DNA of 64,000 nucleotides from Hippopus hippopus (Eukaryota > Mollusca > Bivalvia > Cardiida > Cardiidae): assembly GCA_946811185.2 (NCBI GenBank), contig OX328106.1, forward strand, positions 28,518,426 through 28,582,425, given 5' to 3'. The notes beneath the pieces were generated by a model. It was not told the origin of the DNA. It ran no database searches and was given only the letters and a program-made list of their open reading frames with translations. Both the position numbers and the translations under genes were made by a program. Of this stretch, positions 10,500 through 21,551 are shown one piece after another (positions within the stretch are counted from its first letter, which is position 1; every line of letters begins with the position of its first letter).

Positions 10500-10772
10500 G
10501 TTGACTTGAGAATAGGGGGTACTGGTTTGAATCCCAGCATGGCGAATTTCTTCTCGAGGATTGATAATAGTCAATGCGACAAGATACATTCCTCTCTCAC
10601 TTCTGACCATTGTTTAAAGGATAGTTATATGTAAAAGCAGCAAGTGGCTTGGGAAGAATATTGTACAAAATACTAGTAAAAAAAAATCTAGGAAAGAATG
10701 CTTTAGCAGCCACGATATAACCGAAATAATGTTGAAAACGGTGTTAGACACCATCCAATCAATCAATACATT
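10500..10772 (+). mobile_element. SINE-1, nearly full length
   Basis: Box-B-like GGTTTGAATCC (about 10523) and tail ACACCATCCAATCAATCAAT; A box decayed. Intron 4 of gene 1. Confidence 0.75.
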
Positions 10773-10859
10773 TTGTCATTATTTATTGCACATGATGTCT
10801 TTCTAGTTAACTGATTTTAATGTATGGAAATTGGCCTTATTGCTTTTGTCACTGAGTGT

Positions 10860-11054
10860 TTAATCCTTTACAATACAATCCCATGATTAAATACCTGTTT
10901 GAACTAATTGTGGAAAAATGTAGAAATGCTGGCAACCAATGCTTTCTATCCTTCCAAATACAAATCTGATTATTTTTGCCACAGTTATTTTGTTGTCTGC
11001 AAGTTTTTTCTCAATGTGGAGAAGTCTTAAACTTTGTCATCTGGTAAAGAGTAA
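10860..11054 (+). mobile_element. PAL-1 copy, forward
   Basis: Left TTAA, decayed core, right end GGTAAAGAGTAAA. Confidence 0.7.
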
Positions 11055-11195
11055 AGTGGATTTTGAATGCATTTGCAAATGACAATTCAAAGGAAGTTTA
11101 ATGGATGGGAGTAGTTTCTGAAATTGTAGAAAACAACACGGGTAAAGGAGAAAATGCTGCTTGCCATCATTTACATGTAGTCTTGCAATGTTCTC
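11055..11195 (-). mobile_element. PAL-1 fragment joined to a PAL-2 end
   Basis: Long arm plus core, then CTTGCATGGTATAATGCATCACAG, which is PAL-2 sequence. Confidence 0.5.
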
Positions 11196-11235
11196 AAACG
11201 TGATGACTTGCATGGTATAATGCATCACAGATATA

Positions 11236-11464
11236 TTAACCATTTACAACACAATCCCAAATTCTAACGACCCTGATGAAGAGGCCTTTTGAAAAAATTG
11301 TGGGAAAAGGAGAAAATGCTGGTAACCAGCATGTTCTCCTTTTCCCACAATGTTTTCTACCCATCCAAAGGAAAATTTCAGTTTTTGAGCCACATTTAAT
11401 TTATCATCTGTTAATGCTTTCAATTTGGACTATTCTAAAATTTTGTCATTTGGTGAAGAGTTAT
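11236..11464 (+). mobile_element. PAL-1 copy, forward
   Basis: Complete core (one base mismatched near the loop); ends TTAA and TTAT. Confidence 0.85.
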
Positions 11465-11532
11465 CCCTTTTGGCTGAGCTTTGCTCATTTAATTTTGTAC
11501 TTTATGACTACCGTATGTTTATTCTGCTAAAG

Positions 11533-11842
11533 ATATAGAGACAGTAGAAGAAGAAAGACCTGAACCAACACCTCAAGCTGTGCATGAGAATGATGTGAAC
11601 CAGACTGAAGCAGCCCCAGAACCACTGGAGCGGAAAGAAGAAACCAACACAAGTGTGAACACAGACAACAGTCATAATGCAGATAGCAGCGCGGCTGTGG
11701 ATACAAGTCTGTCAGAAACTCTATCACCAGAGAAGAAGACAACCAAACAGAGGAAAAAGACAAAAGCGGAGCTGAAAGCAGAGCTGAAAGAACAAAAAGT
11801 CTTGGAAAGGAGAAGTAGGAGACAAAGAATTAGAAATAGGAG
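11533..11842 (+). CDS. gene 1, acidic to basic exon
   Basis: Acceptor GCTAAAG ends at 11532 and donor GAG|GTACAA follows 11842. The base carried over completes GAT; two bases are left at the end. The first two thirds are Glu/Thr/Asn-rich; the end is strongly basic (KTTKQRKKTKAELKAELK, then a run of Arg to RQRIRNRR), a second possible nuclear localisation or RNA-contact patch. Confidence 0.8.
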
Positions 11843-11849
11843 GTACAAA

Positions 11850-12418
11850 TATTAGAACTTTGATATGGAAACTAACATTTCGATCAAATGTATTCAAATG
11901 AAACAGCTTCTACGATGTTTCTTTGTTACAGTATTATTTACATTGTATTTACAAAGGCCATGCAGAAATTAATTTTTTCACAACTTTCCATTTTCCATTT
12001 CGTCTTAGCCACAGAGAAGTAATAGTATGAGAACAGCCATAAAAAGTAACATATCATAGTAAAGCCATGTGTTTTTGTAGTAATTTCATCTATATTTATA
12101 TTCAGATTTGGATTTTAACTACAAGTCTACACAATTAGCATACCAGTAATATATAACATGTTAATTTCATGTTTCACAAGTTACATCCTTAAGGCTGTAG
12201 AAATGGAAGTATTTGAGTATGTATCTACCTGTTGAAATTCATTTACCCTTGAACAGAAATAGCAATTAACTCAATTATCATTTAGATGTGGTACAAGTCA
12301 TCAATTATTTAGGGAACTGATAATACCATTCATTAAAAAAATACCGCAGGAAAAGAAAGTATACCTGTTAAGGACAATATCTGTTTTTCCGAGAATATTT
12401 CTTAGAAGTGGCTGTACT
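11850..12418. other. intron 5, nothing recognised
   Basis: AT-rich sequence before the mariner; no exon or repeat family seen. Confidence 0.5.
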
Positions 12419-12420
12419 TA

Positions 12421-13746
12421 CGAGGGTTGTTCGATATGTAATGTGTATTGTACGATATCTCAAAAGCATTCGACTCAAATAGTGAAATGAACATTACATC
12501 CCTTCAAAATATTCTCCGCGGTTTGAAATACATAATTTCAATCTCTGAATCCATTTCTGAAATGCGTCGCGGTACGCTGATCTGAGGCACTGACTGATGG
12601 CTTAGCCAAGGGCTTGTCGGGACTTGTAACGACAACCAGATAAGAACTTTTTAAGTTTTGGAAAAAGAAAAAGTCGCATGGGGCTAGATCTGGAGAGTAT
12701 GGTGGGTGTGGCAAGACAGTAACCTTCTCCGACTTCAAAAATTGCTTCACAAGCTCAGATGTATGTGATGGAGCATTATCATGAAGTAGACGAACATGCC
12801 TAAATCCTAACACAGGGCGTCGTTTAAGATAATATTTCTTGACCTTTTTTAGTATAACATCTCGGTAATACCGACCTGTAACACTTTTGCCCTTCGGCAC
12901 CGGAATTTGTATGGCTATACCATCACATGAGAAGAATATGCAATAAAGAACCTTCTTTGTGCTTATGCTTCTTTTGGCAAATACAGGCCTTCTACCGTGT
13001 TTAGTTAGCCATATTTTGTTTCCAATTTTTCTTACTGGTTCGAAATAGTGAACCCATGTTTCGTCACCAGTAACAATGTTTGCAAATTGTCTTTGATTGA
13101 ATTTGGGAAACATTTTGAGCAATTGCTTAGCGGTCTGTACTCGTACCCGTTTTTGGTCATCTGTCAATATATGCGGTATCCATCTGGCAGAAATCTTTCG
13201 TACTTTCAAAATACGCTTCAAAATGAAATGCACCCACGATAGCGATATGCCAACAGCGTTGGCAATATCATGAATCGTGTATCTGCCATCACTTTCAATT
13301 ATTTCCCTGACTTTTGAGACATTTGCCTTGCATGTTACAGTCACAGGTCGGCCAGATTTTGCTGCATCTTTGACGGACTCTGTGCCAGTCAGAAATTTCT
13401 TTCTACACCTACGAACTGTCTCATAAGATACCTTATCAGACCCATAAACTTCCCCCAATTCAGTAAAAATCTGCATTACTGAATGACCGAGTTTTGTGCG
13501 AACTTTTATATAAGCTCTAATTTCTTCAATGTTCTTAATCCGTTTCTCAACCATTTTTACAACAGTGGTCAACGACTAGCTCTAATGAAATGACTATAAG
13601 TTTAAAACTATGTGGAGCTAAAGGCTCATGTTTATACCGTTGGAAAGGTATTGAAGAGAGCTATTCAAGCGTATCATCATCCACGAAATCATTGAAAGCG
13701 TTATCGCACTGTGGTACAATACACATTACATATCGAACAGCCCTCG
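12421..13746 (-). mobile_element. full-length mariner transposon
   Basis: The element is 1326 bp, flanked by TA target duplications (12419-12420 and 13747-13748), and lies antisense in intron 5 of gene 1. Its 33-bp terminal inverted repeats (12421-12453 and 13714-13746, starting CGAGGGYTGTTCGATATGTA) differ at one base. The near-identical ends and complete structure suggest a fairly recent insertion. It encodes one transposase with a C-terminal frameshift. Confidence 0.95.
12500..13572 (-). pseudogene. mariner transposase, frameshifted near the C-terminus
   Basis: The open frame runs 13572 to 12538 (344 codons; the likely start is the Met of MVEKRIKNIEEIRAYIK at 13554). N-terminal helix-turn-helix segments are followed by the catalytic triad: VTGDETWVHYFEP, LLHDNAPSHTS and PPYSPDLAPCDFF. 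The second and third Asp are separated by 34 residues (DD34D), which defines mariner. After KLKSS-like sequence near 12640 the frame leaves the family pattern; the family-like C-terminus is found in another frame to about 12500, and that frame carries a TAA at about 12602. So at least one indel and one stop have accumulated, and the enzyme is probably inactive. Confidence 0.9.
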
Positions 13747-13748
13747 TA

Positions 13749-14469
13749 AACAGTTGAAAATATGTCTGTAAGGATAAGTTGTTATGAATTTAGATTTTCA
13801 GTATGCTTGTCCTCATATTTAAATGCTTTCAAACTGGCCATGCGATAGTATGCTGTTCTATTTGTTGCACTCTCACCACTATTTTCATTTGTCAAAATTA
13901 ACATTGAGTTTAATGGACAAAATCATTAAAATAAATTTTTCAGTTTTTTAAACAATTTTTTCTCTGATGGTTTTGGTAAAATAATCATGTAGTTACAAAG
14001 AAATTTCTAAAAAAGAATTATGTTAGATGATATTCAGCCAAATGTTAATTTCCATACCAACCAAATGGTCTATAAAATGAATACATGAAGTCAAAACAGA
14101 GTTACAAACATTTATTTTCCTGTTCAAAGAGTAACGTCTCTCTATACTCCCATCACACCTAACTCATGCTCACTACGTTCCGAAAATTGTTGTCAAACAG
14201 ACTCAAACTGTGTTTGAACTGAGCAGACATTGTGGCAACCTTTTACAATCGGTTTATGAACTTCATGGACAGGAAGGGTGCTCCAGAACTTCGAGCCTGC
14301 TCAAAAATTTTTGCCGTCCATCCCGTCCTGTAATTAGACTGGGTGACTGAGGGCTTTAGGCATTATTAGGTCAAAATTACACTTTCTTATCCGACCACAA
14401 CCCGTTTAACGATTTTTTTAAGACGGGGTAAAACGTTCTAAGATATAGTTTTGTGTGACAGGGGTTTTA
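13749..14469. other. intron 5, nothing recognised
   Basis: No exon or known family. A short inverted repeat around TCAAACTGTGTTTGA near 14205 is the only structure. Confidence 0.5.
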
Positions 14470-14697
14470 GTCCTTTACAGAACCATTTGCCAAACAATCC
14501 TTTGTTTTGCCTTCTCTGAGAAAGAACGCATTTGGAAAAGTGTGGGTAGATTAGAAAATGGTGGTAATCAATATTTTCTTCATTTCTTACAATGTTTTCT
14601 ATCTTAGCATAGACAAAGCCCATTATTTAAGCCACATTAGAATTTTGACTTGTTATCTGCAAAACAATTTCAATTTGGAAGAGTTGAGTTAAACTTG
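14470..14697 (+). mobile_element. PAL-1 copy, old
   Basis: Degenerate throughout; recognisable by TTGTTATCTGCAAA and TTTCTTACAATGTTTTC. Confidence 0.55.
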
Positions 14698-14728
14698 TAT
14701 TGTGAGTACCGGTGCTCCATGCATTTGC

Positions 14729-14958
14729 TTAACCCTTTACTACATAAAATAAATTTCAGACTAGTCACATTCCCAAGCAACTGCAGATGACAAATTAACT
14801 GTGGATTAAATTGTAAGAATTGTGTATGAAAGGTAAGAAAACATTTTGGGAAAAGGAGGAAATGCTGGTTACCAGCATTTTCTCCTTTTCCCAAAATGTT
14901 TTCAAAAGTCTTCTTCCTCAGGGTCATTAAAACTTGGGATTGTGGGGTAAAGGGTTAA
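14729..14958 (-). mobile_element. PAL-1 copy with compensated core
   Basis: Left arm ACATTTTGGG pairs with right arm CCCAAAATGT, replacing the usual ACATTGTGGG / CCCACAATGT. Confidence 0.85.
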
Positions 14959-15104
14959 ATGAGGCAGTTCTACTGATACCCACAACATAAGTGTAAGTGA
15001 AGATTTTTTTTTCTCTTTTTAGACTTTCATAACTCCCTTTCTAGGAGCCGTGAAATAAAACTGAATTTTAATGTCAATTCAAGTCATACTTTATGAAGTT
15101 AAGT

Positions 15105-15310
15105 GTATGAACACCATGATTTTAGTGTTCATGCCAGGCACACATTTTCGGCATGAACACCAACCTACATCTAGGCCAGGCACATTTTTACCGTATGAAC
15201 ACCTCTATATTTATACCAGGTACATATTTTTTTCATTGACACCACTTTATGTCTATGTCAGGAACATATTTTCTTTATGAACACCACTTTGTATGTTTAT
15301 GCCAGGTACA
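15105..15310 (+). repeat. degenerate minisatellite, about 45-bp unit
   Basis: About four to five units of the form ATGAACACC...TATGCCAGGCACAT repeat at roughly 45-bp spacing. The last unit ends within 50 bp of the exon at 15360 and carries an in-phase AG that could serve as an alternative acceptor. Confidence 0.7.
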
Positions 15311-15359
15311 TGTCAGATGAGTTTGTCTTTAAAAGTCCCTCAGCCTCACTTTGTCAGAG

Positions 15360-15637
15360 CTACGATGAAACTATGGTGATAGAAGAAACAGTGGAGATGG
15401 AGATAACAACGGACGATATGGAACCTCAAACAGTTGAACTGGATACCGAAGAGGTTCACCTTCTAGAAATCCCATTACCAGATGACCAGCATCAAGAAAT
15501 CACCATGGAAACAGTTGAATTCTCAGAAGTGTCGGTTATGCCAGGTGGAGAAGAGGTAGTAACTATCACAGAAGGTGAAGAGTTTTATTCCGAGGCTTCA
15601 ACTCCAACTGAAGGTGTGAAACAACAAATGCCAGATG
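15360..15637 (+). CDS. gene 1, acidic exon
   Basis: Phase requires one base to complete AG|C. The acceptor used is therefore CAGAG ending at 15359; CAG ending at 15357 would run into a stop. An alternative acceptor at 15305 (GCCAG) keeps the frame and would add 18 residues, but it lies in the last unit of a degenerate minisatellite. Donor ATG|GTAAGT at 15637/15638. The peptide is very acidic (VIEETVEMEITTDDMEPQ, VHLLEIPLPDDQ). The exon cannot be skipped, because the flanking exons would be out of phase. Confidence 0.75.
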
Positions 15638-15780
15638 GTAAGTTTATTACATAATGTTATATCAAGTGATTTCTTACTCACCTAGTTACAAGTCCCAAGT
15701 CTTCAGTATTAAACCAAGGCTGAAGGTCAAGGGCTAATACCACAGATCGTGACAGAGGACCTGTATTTCAGTCTGGCTAT

Positions 15781-16009
15781 TTAAACCGTTTGCCACACAA
15801 TCCGAAGTTTTAGAGACCCTGGGAAAGAAGCCTGCGGAAAACTTTGTGAGGAAAGGAGAAAATGCTGGTAACCAGCATTTTATTCTTATCCAACAATGTT
15901 TTCTACCCTTACACAGAAAGTTTCATCATTTGAGGCACATTTAATTTATCATCTGCAAATACTATCATAATAGGTAAGTCTAAAACTTTGTTGTGTGTTG
16001 AAGAGTGAA
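15781..16009 (+). mobile_element. PAL-1 copy, forward
   Basis: Left TTAA; its right end is shared with the next copy. Confidence 0.75.
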
Positions 16010-16233
16010 CTCTTCACCACACAGCACCAAGTTTTAACGACCCTTAAGAAAATGGCTTTTGAAAACATTGTGAGAAAAGGAGAAAATGCTGGTAACCAGC
16101 ATTTTCTCCCTTTCCCACAATGTTTTCTATCCTATACAAGACAAATTCCATCATATCAGACAAATTTAATTTGTCGTCTGTAAATGCTTTCAATTTGGAC
16201 CAGTCTAAAATTTTGTTGTGTGGTAAAGAGTAA
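16006..16233 (+). mobile_element. PAL-1 copy, forward, abutting
   Basis: Complete core; tandem with 15781-16009 in the same orientation. Confidence 0.8.
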
Positions 16234-16320
16234 AAGGTCTGTTGTGATGGTATCATATAGGATAACTAAAAATGCCCTTGTGCAAAGACCAGATTAAGAT
16301 CAGACTGTAAAGAATGTTCA

Positions 16321-16452
16321 GTATTTTCTCCTTTTCCCACAATTTTTTCTACCATATCAAAAAGTCCACCATTTGAGCCACTTTTAAATTGGCATCTGCA
16401 AATACTTTCAATTTGGACCAGTCTACATTTTTGTCGTGTGGTACAGACTTAA
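16321..16452 (+). mobile_element. PAL-1 right half
   Basis: Begins in the core (TTTTCTCCTTTTCCCAC) and ends in TTAA; fused to half a PAL-4 unit on its left. Confidence 0.7.
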
Positions 16453-16510
16453 CTTTGAAAACAAGGATCTATATGTGATAGAATTTTATTTCTTCCTATT
16501 ATGAAAGCTT

Positions 16511-17111
16511 TAAGGCTTGGTCAGACCGGCTAACGGATATGTTACGGGGGGGAAACGGACAAAAACATGCAGAATTTGGTTATCCGGTGACAAAATTCAT
16601 CTCCTCTGCCGCTCGAGGCTCATGCGATCGGTGTGTGGAGCGAGGAAGCCACACAATGACGGCACGAGTACCGCACATGTAACGGAAAAAAACGCACGTT
16701 TAACGGATATGTACAGGATAATAAACGGTCTATTAACGGATATCACCGTACAAGTAAGGGACTTGTACCGGATAAAACAGAAGTGCAACGCATGAGAACG
16801 GGACAAAACGTACGATGAACGGAAATGTACCGAACACCAACGTACGAGGAACGTACCAGTCACGTGACATGCCGAGGGTATAAATTGTCAGATGCATCCA
16901 AAGTCTATCATTTGCATGTCTCTGTCCGTTTTGTCCGCTGGAAAGTTTTGAACATGCTCAAAACTTCCCACCGGACGGAACGGACATCGCCGGACATTGC
17001 TGGACAAGTAGCGGATTCACCGGATAAGAAACGAACATAAAACAGATACGAACGGATGAAATGATTTTTTATCCGTTACTCGTCCGTTAGCTCGGTGTGA
17101 CCAAGGCTTTA
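16511..17111. mobile_element. CpG-rich inverted-repeat element (non-autonomous DNA transposon)
   Basis: The left end TAAGGCTTGGTCAGACCG and right end CGGTGTGACCAAGGCTTTA are inverted repeats continuing into GCTAACGGA / TCCGTTAGC. The interior repeats GGATATGT, AACGGA and their complements many times and is much richer in CpG than its surroundings. Open frames across it are not protein-like. It lies in intron 6 of gene 1. Superfamily uncertain; the ends suggest a TTA/TAA or TTAA type target. Confidence 0.6.
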
Positions 17112-17269
17112 CTTTCTCAATCTATTTTATATGAATACTCATGAGAGTTGTCTGGGTTTGATGAATACCCACAACAGAGGTTTTCCTGAAGAATTGAAAG
17201 AGACCATGCTCTCTGAACCCAAATACACTCCCCTTATATTTACCTGTAGTGTCTGTTATATGTATCCAG

Positions 17270-17510
17270 GCAGCACAGACTATACAGAAGGTGTTGCAGA
17301 GTATGAAGTCACAACAGCAGATATCACGGCCACAGAGCCTGGCAGAATCACACGTTCACGCAGTAAATTTAATGACGACATTAAGAGCAACTCGTCTGAA
17401 GTCAGTGATCATTCACAGGAAGGCAAGAGAAGGAGAAGAAACACTAGTCAATCAAGCTCTGGTGAACCTCCTGCCAAGAGAGTTTCAGCAAGAGAAGGGA
17501 GACAGCTTAG
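17270..17510 (+). CDS. gene 1, Ser/Arg-flanked exon
   Basis: Acceptor TATGTATCCAG ends at 17269, donor TAG|GTATTT at 17510/17511. The carried base completes GGC (Gly) and two bases are left. Encodes SRSKFNDDIKSNSSEVSDHS and the basic motif GKRRRRNTSQSSSGEPPAKR, a bipartite-type nuclear signal. A PAL-1 copy begins almost directly at the donor. Confidence 0.8.
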
Positions 17511-17511
17511 G

Positions 17512-17738
17512 TATTTACCTCTTTACCACATGATGAACTTTTAAACTTTTCCAAATGAAAGCATTTGCAGACAATAATTAGATATGGCTAAAATAATGGA
17601 ATTTGTCAGTGAAAGGGTAGAAAATGTTGTGGGGAAAGAAGAAAATGCTGGTTTCCAGCATTTTCTCCTTTTTCCAGTTCTTCTAAATTTTTCTTTGTAA
17701 AGGTGGTTAAAATTCGGGATTGTGTGGCAAAGGGTTAA
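17512..17738 (-). mobile_element. PAL-1 copy at a splice donor
   Basis: The left end follows directly after gene 1 donor 17510/17511; right end TTAA. Another short PAL-1 end (17735-17760) follows. Confidence 0.75.
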
Positions 17739-17881
17739 CTCTTTGCAGCACTTGATTAATGAAATAGGCCCTGAAAAAAAAAATGTAGTTTCAAGGCTGT
17801 TCTGATGAAAAGACTTGTATCTCATACAGTAATAGACCTTGTTGATCCAAGATGAGATAACACATCCTGTGTAATCTTGGC

Positions 17882-18071
17882 TCGCATTCACAAACAGTTC
17901 TCAGCTTCAATCATAGTCTTATTGTAAACTTTGCAAGTTACACAGCTGCTAATTGGCTAAACCAAATGGTTTAGCAGTTTAGCCAATTAGAATTTGTGAT
18001 ACTTTCAAATTAGGAAAATTTTTGAGATTAGGACTAAGAATGTTCTTAAGAATGGTTTGTGGATACGGACC
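17882..18071. repeat. PAL-5 palindrome, longest copy
   Basis: The outer arms CACAAACAGTTCTC / AAGAATGGTTTGTG and inner arms CTAATTGGCTAAACC / GTTTAGCCAATTAG are all present. Confidence 0.75.
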
Positions 18072-18338
18072 ATTACCTTGATATACATTATTGACTAAAA
18101 TCATGGATGTAATTTTTCCTCTTTGAGGATTTCATCCCTTTGAAGCTAAAATTAAAAAACTGTCTCAGCTTATAAGGATCTTCTCAGATATTATGTATTT
18201 ACTGAAATATGTGATGGGGGACATTTTCCTCCCCTCTCACATTTCATCAATCACACGCCTGAAAGCATTTTTTGTTGTTGCCCTGACTTCTTAAGGGCAA
18301 ATCAAAACTACATTTGACTTTCTTATATCTCATTTTAG

Positions 18339-19118
18339 AAGCTCTGACAACAGAAATGAGAAGCCTAGTTCCAAGACAGCTGGATCTAAGAAAAGCTATG
18401 ATAACTCAGATTTATACAAACCAAGGCATTCATTTTCTAGACGATCAGTTACTACTCCCCCACCCCTACCAGCTGGACTTCCCCCTCTACCCAAAGACCC
18501 ATCCCCTCCTCCATTACCTCCACTCCCACCTCCTCCAGTAGAAAATGAAGATCTGCCGGCCCTTCCTACATCACCTCTTGGGTCAGAGGATGATGGTGGA
18601 GCAAGTAAACGTAGGTCAAGAAGGAACAGCAAAGGGTCAAGGTCGTCTATTTCATCAGATTCCTGTAACAGTAACTCAAGATCTAAATCAAAAAACAATA
18701 AGAAGCCTAGAAGGAGCAGAAGTAGGTCTTTGTCATCAATTAGCAGTGACTCTAAAGTTTCAAGGTCAAGGTCAAAATCGAGGTCAAGATCATCTAGTAG
18801 ATCTAGGTCATACAGTAGATCAAGATCTAGAACCAAGTCAAGCTCAAGGTCTAGGTCAGTTTCTAGATCTAGGTCAAGATCATTTTCTACAGTCTCTTCA
18901 AAAAGATCTTCTTACTCCGGAAAATCAGATATATCTGACAGCGAAAGAGAAAGAAGAAGGAAAGCGAGACCGTTGGAGGATGTTGACTTTGGGGAGGCGG
19001 CTAAACGATCTCGACAGGACTCCATGATGATGCCATTTGGTCCAAGAGGCCCAGTAGGGCCAATGGGGCCAAGGATGCCCATGGGACCAATGGGACCGAG
19101 GGGACCTATGGTACCAGG
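18339..19118 (+). CDS. gene 1, RS-domain exon
   Basis: Acceptor CTCATTTTAG ends at 18338 and donor AGG|GTAAGT starts at 19119; phase 2 at both ends. Residues about 785-1044 contain a polyproline block (LPPLPKDPSPPPLPPLPPPP), then a long RS-type domain of alternating Ser and Arg/Lys (about 18640-18900), then RERRRKARPLEDVDFGEAAK and a Met/Gly/Pro/Arg segment (GPRGPVGPMGPRMPMGPMGP). RS domains are substrates of SRPK and CLK kinases and drive nuclear-speckle localisation. No RRM is visible, so this is an SR-related rather than classical SR protein. Confidence 0.9.
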
Positions 19119-19220
19119 GTAAGTTGACAGGTTAACCCATTACTGTACAAGTTATTTTAGGCCCTACAAAAAGCCATCAAAACGTTGTGAAAACATGTGA
19201 AAGAAAGGAAATTTTAGAAT

Positions 19221-19447
19221 TTAACTCTTTACCAGATGACAAAATTTTAGACCTCTCCAACTGGAAAGCTTTTGCCGATGATGATTTAAATGTAACTCAA
19301 AAGCTGAAAGTAAACTTTTGAAGGGTAGAAAACATTTTGGTAAAAGGAGAAAATGCTGATAACCAGCATTTTCTCCTTTTCCCATAAAGATTTTAAAAGC
19401 CTTCTTCATGGGGTTTGTTAGTCTAGTGATTGTTTGGTAAAGTATAA
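19221..19447 (-). mobile_element. PAL-1 copy, reverse
   Basis: Left TTAA and a near-complete core; decayed PAL-1 sequence also lies at 19133-19215. Confidence 0.75.
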
Positions 19448-19589
19448 AAGGAGTGGAAAACAGGAGCAGTTACAATTTTAATGCAATCGCTCTTTTTTTC
19501 TATGAGAATTTTGTGTGGTTCAACTTCATGGATGGAAAAAGTCAAATTTGTGGTCTAACCTTTTCCTTCATTTAGAAAAGTTTAAGTTG

Positions 19590-19835
19590 AAGAATTAGAA
19601 AACCTCTTCAAAGAAAATCAAAAGCTATGGACTTAGTAAACTGTACATTCTTTGATAGGGCAGAAAAAACTGGGGGAAAAAGAGAAAATGCTGGTTACCA
19701 GCATTTTCTCCTTTTCCCACAGTGTTTTCAACTCTTTCACACACAAGTTGTGTGATTTGAGCCACATTCTACTTTTCATCTGCAAAAGCTTTGAAATTGA
19801 ACGTATCTAAAATTTTGTCGTATGCTAAAGAGTTA
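19590..19835. mobile_element. PAL-1 variant with long-arm sequence on both sides
   Basis: The core is flanked right by CTTTCACACAC...TCATCTGCAAAAGC and left by GAAAATCAAAAGC...TTTGATAGGGCAG, the complement of the same arm. It ends GCTAAAGAGTTAA. Confidence 0.55.
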
Positions 19836-20026
19836 AAAGATAGTTCCCATTCGTCAAATGCTTTTTGCCACAACAGAGAAAAGTTGTGTGCCGCAGGTAG
19901 GAAGTTTAGTTACAAAAGAAATCAAAACTAAGCAGCCTATCAGTTTTCTGATTAAATTGAAACATCTGGCTTGGTACTAATACAAATATGTATGATGTGC
20001 TTTGCTTTAGAAATATGTTTATACAA

Positions 20027-20244
20027 TTAATTCTTTACAACAATTTTTGACTCCACCAAATTTAAAGCAATTGCAGACAATCAAATGTAGCGCAAAAGAA
20101 GATTTCTGTCTCTGAAATGGTAGAAACATTGTGGTTAAAGGAGAAAATGCTGGTACCCAGCATAATCTCCATTTACCATGCTGTTTTCAAAAGATTTCTT
20201 CTTCAAGGTCGTTAAAACTGGTGATCATGTAGTTATGGGTCAAA
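20027..20244 (-). mobile_element. PAL-1 copy, reverse
   Basis: Left TTAA; core with loop region GGTACCCAGC. Confidence 0.7.
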
Positions 20245-20387
20245 CCTGTCTGAAGCTGCCACATGACAAACATACCTGAAGCTTGAAGATGGTTGAAAAC
20301 TTGACAGAGTGCCATATATATTCAGAATTGGGATTATGAACTCACAATGATGGTTTTGAAATGGAGGTGGTGGTTTATGCCACAGAT

Positions 20388-20818
20388 TAATGAGCCGTAC
20401 TCTGTGAAAAGGGGCCTAATGCATCTGCAAAAGGTATCGACCCAGGTCAGGCTGACCTAAACTTTTTGCTATTGATCAATTTTCTGCATGTCCAAGGACC
20501 AGACTACCTCAGGATTCAACCATTTGTTGGAGAAAATGGATGTTGTATAAAAGGAAATTTTGCGATCTGGAAATTTTTGCGATTTCGCAAATTTGAAAAA
20601 TTCAAGAACTTTTCTGTTTGCATATTTTACTTCAAATATACCAACAAATAACAAGTGTTTTGAATTCACAAACATTTCGGTACACAAAATGTCTGTAATC
20701 AGTAATAGGCATTTTTTTGACATGCGTACATATATCCATGTATACAGTATAATAGATCCATAATTATGTTAATACTTGCATGGTATATTGCACCACGGAG
20801 ATGCATTAAGCCTGATCA
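20388..20818 (+). mobile_element. PAL-2 copy interrupted by unknown AT-rich sequence
   Basis: Left end GAGCCGTACTCTGTGAAAAG; GATCCATAATTATG resumes at about 20754. The 20545-20750 insert contains TTTGCGATTTCGCAAA-like palindromes. Confidence 0.65.
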
Positions 20819-20849
20819 TTGCTTTGTTTTTGTTTATCTGCACTTGCAG

Positions 20850-20938
20850 GGTGTTGTGCAAAATACTGGTAAAGAAACCGCTGGATTAAATATATAGGTG
20901 CAAGTGCTGACATGATATACCTTAAACAATGTCAAAAT
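20850..20938 (+). mobile_element. SINE-1 remnant upstream of exon 20952
   Basis: TTGTGCAAAATACTGGTAAAG and ATAGGTGCAAGTGCTG match the SINE body. Confidence 0.55.
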
Positions 20939-20951
20939 TTGCTGTTTTCAG

Positions 20952-21179
20952 CCCATTCCCTCCTGGAAGAGGAATGTCTCCCATGGGAGTTAGGGGCCCA
21001 AGAGGGGTTGTTCGAGGATGGTTTCCTTCTCCACAGCATTTTGGTCCTGATGGTTCCCCAATCCGACCACCACCACCACCAGGCATGTCCCCGGGAAAAC
21101 CTTTCTACCCGCCTGGTGCCCCACGGTTTATGCCCCCAGGACCAGGTTGGGAAGGACCGATGGGAGGTCGACCTAGAAC
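20952..21179 (+). CDS. gene 1, Gly/Pro/Arg/Met-rich exon
   Basis: Acceptor GCTGTTTTCAG ends at 20951, donor AAC|GTAAGT at 21179/21180; phase 2 in and out. It continues the GPRG-type composition of the previous exon (GRGMSPMGVRGPRGVVRGWF, then PIRPPPPPGMSPGKPFYPPG). A decayed SINE 3' end lies about 14 bp upstream of the exon, so the acceptor region is bordered by mobile DNA. Confidence 0.85.
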
Positions 21180-21551
21180 GTAAGTGAAAATTATCTCCCA
21201 CTGGATTAATCAAATAAAACCTCTGCACCTACCAGCAAAAAAAACTTTTCCTCTCTTTCAGATTTGAAGTAGAAATGATATCCTTCAGTTTAGAATTGTT
21301 TTCTGTGTCAACTTAACTTAGAGCTTTTGGCTCTTTCAGAACTGAAGTAGAAAATTTATGCCATCAAGGAAAATACTGTTGGCAATGCAACTGATGGCAT
21401 AAATGTGTACTGGGCTTACCCAACTTAAAACAGTTCTACTCTTTCAGAGTTGTATAAACAAATTCTAAGTCAAAACAGCTTCACTAGTAATGTTGATATT
21501 TTCCATGCTTTTCTGAAAAATGAGTCTTATACATATACTTTCTCAGATTTA

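Noticed and set aside
16517..17040. Overlapping frames in the CpG-rich element
   Set aside because: They arise from low stop-codon density in CpG-rich repeats and resemble no protein.
18396..18836. Minus-strand frame rich in Asp-Leu
   Set aside because: Antisense of the RS-domain exon, caused by its repetitive codons.
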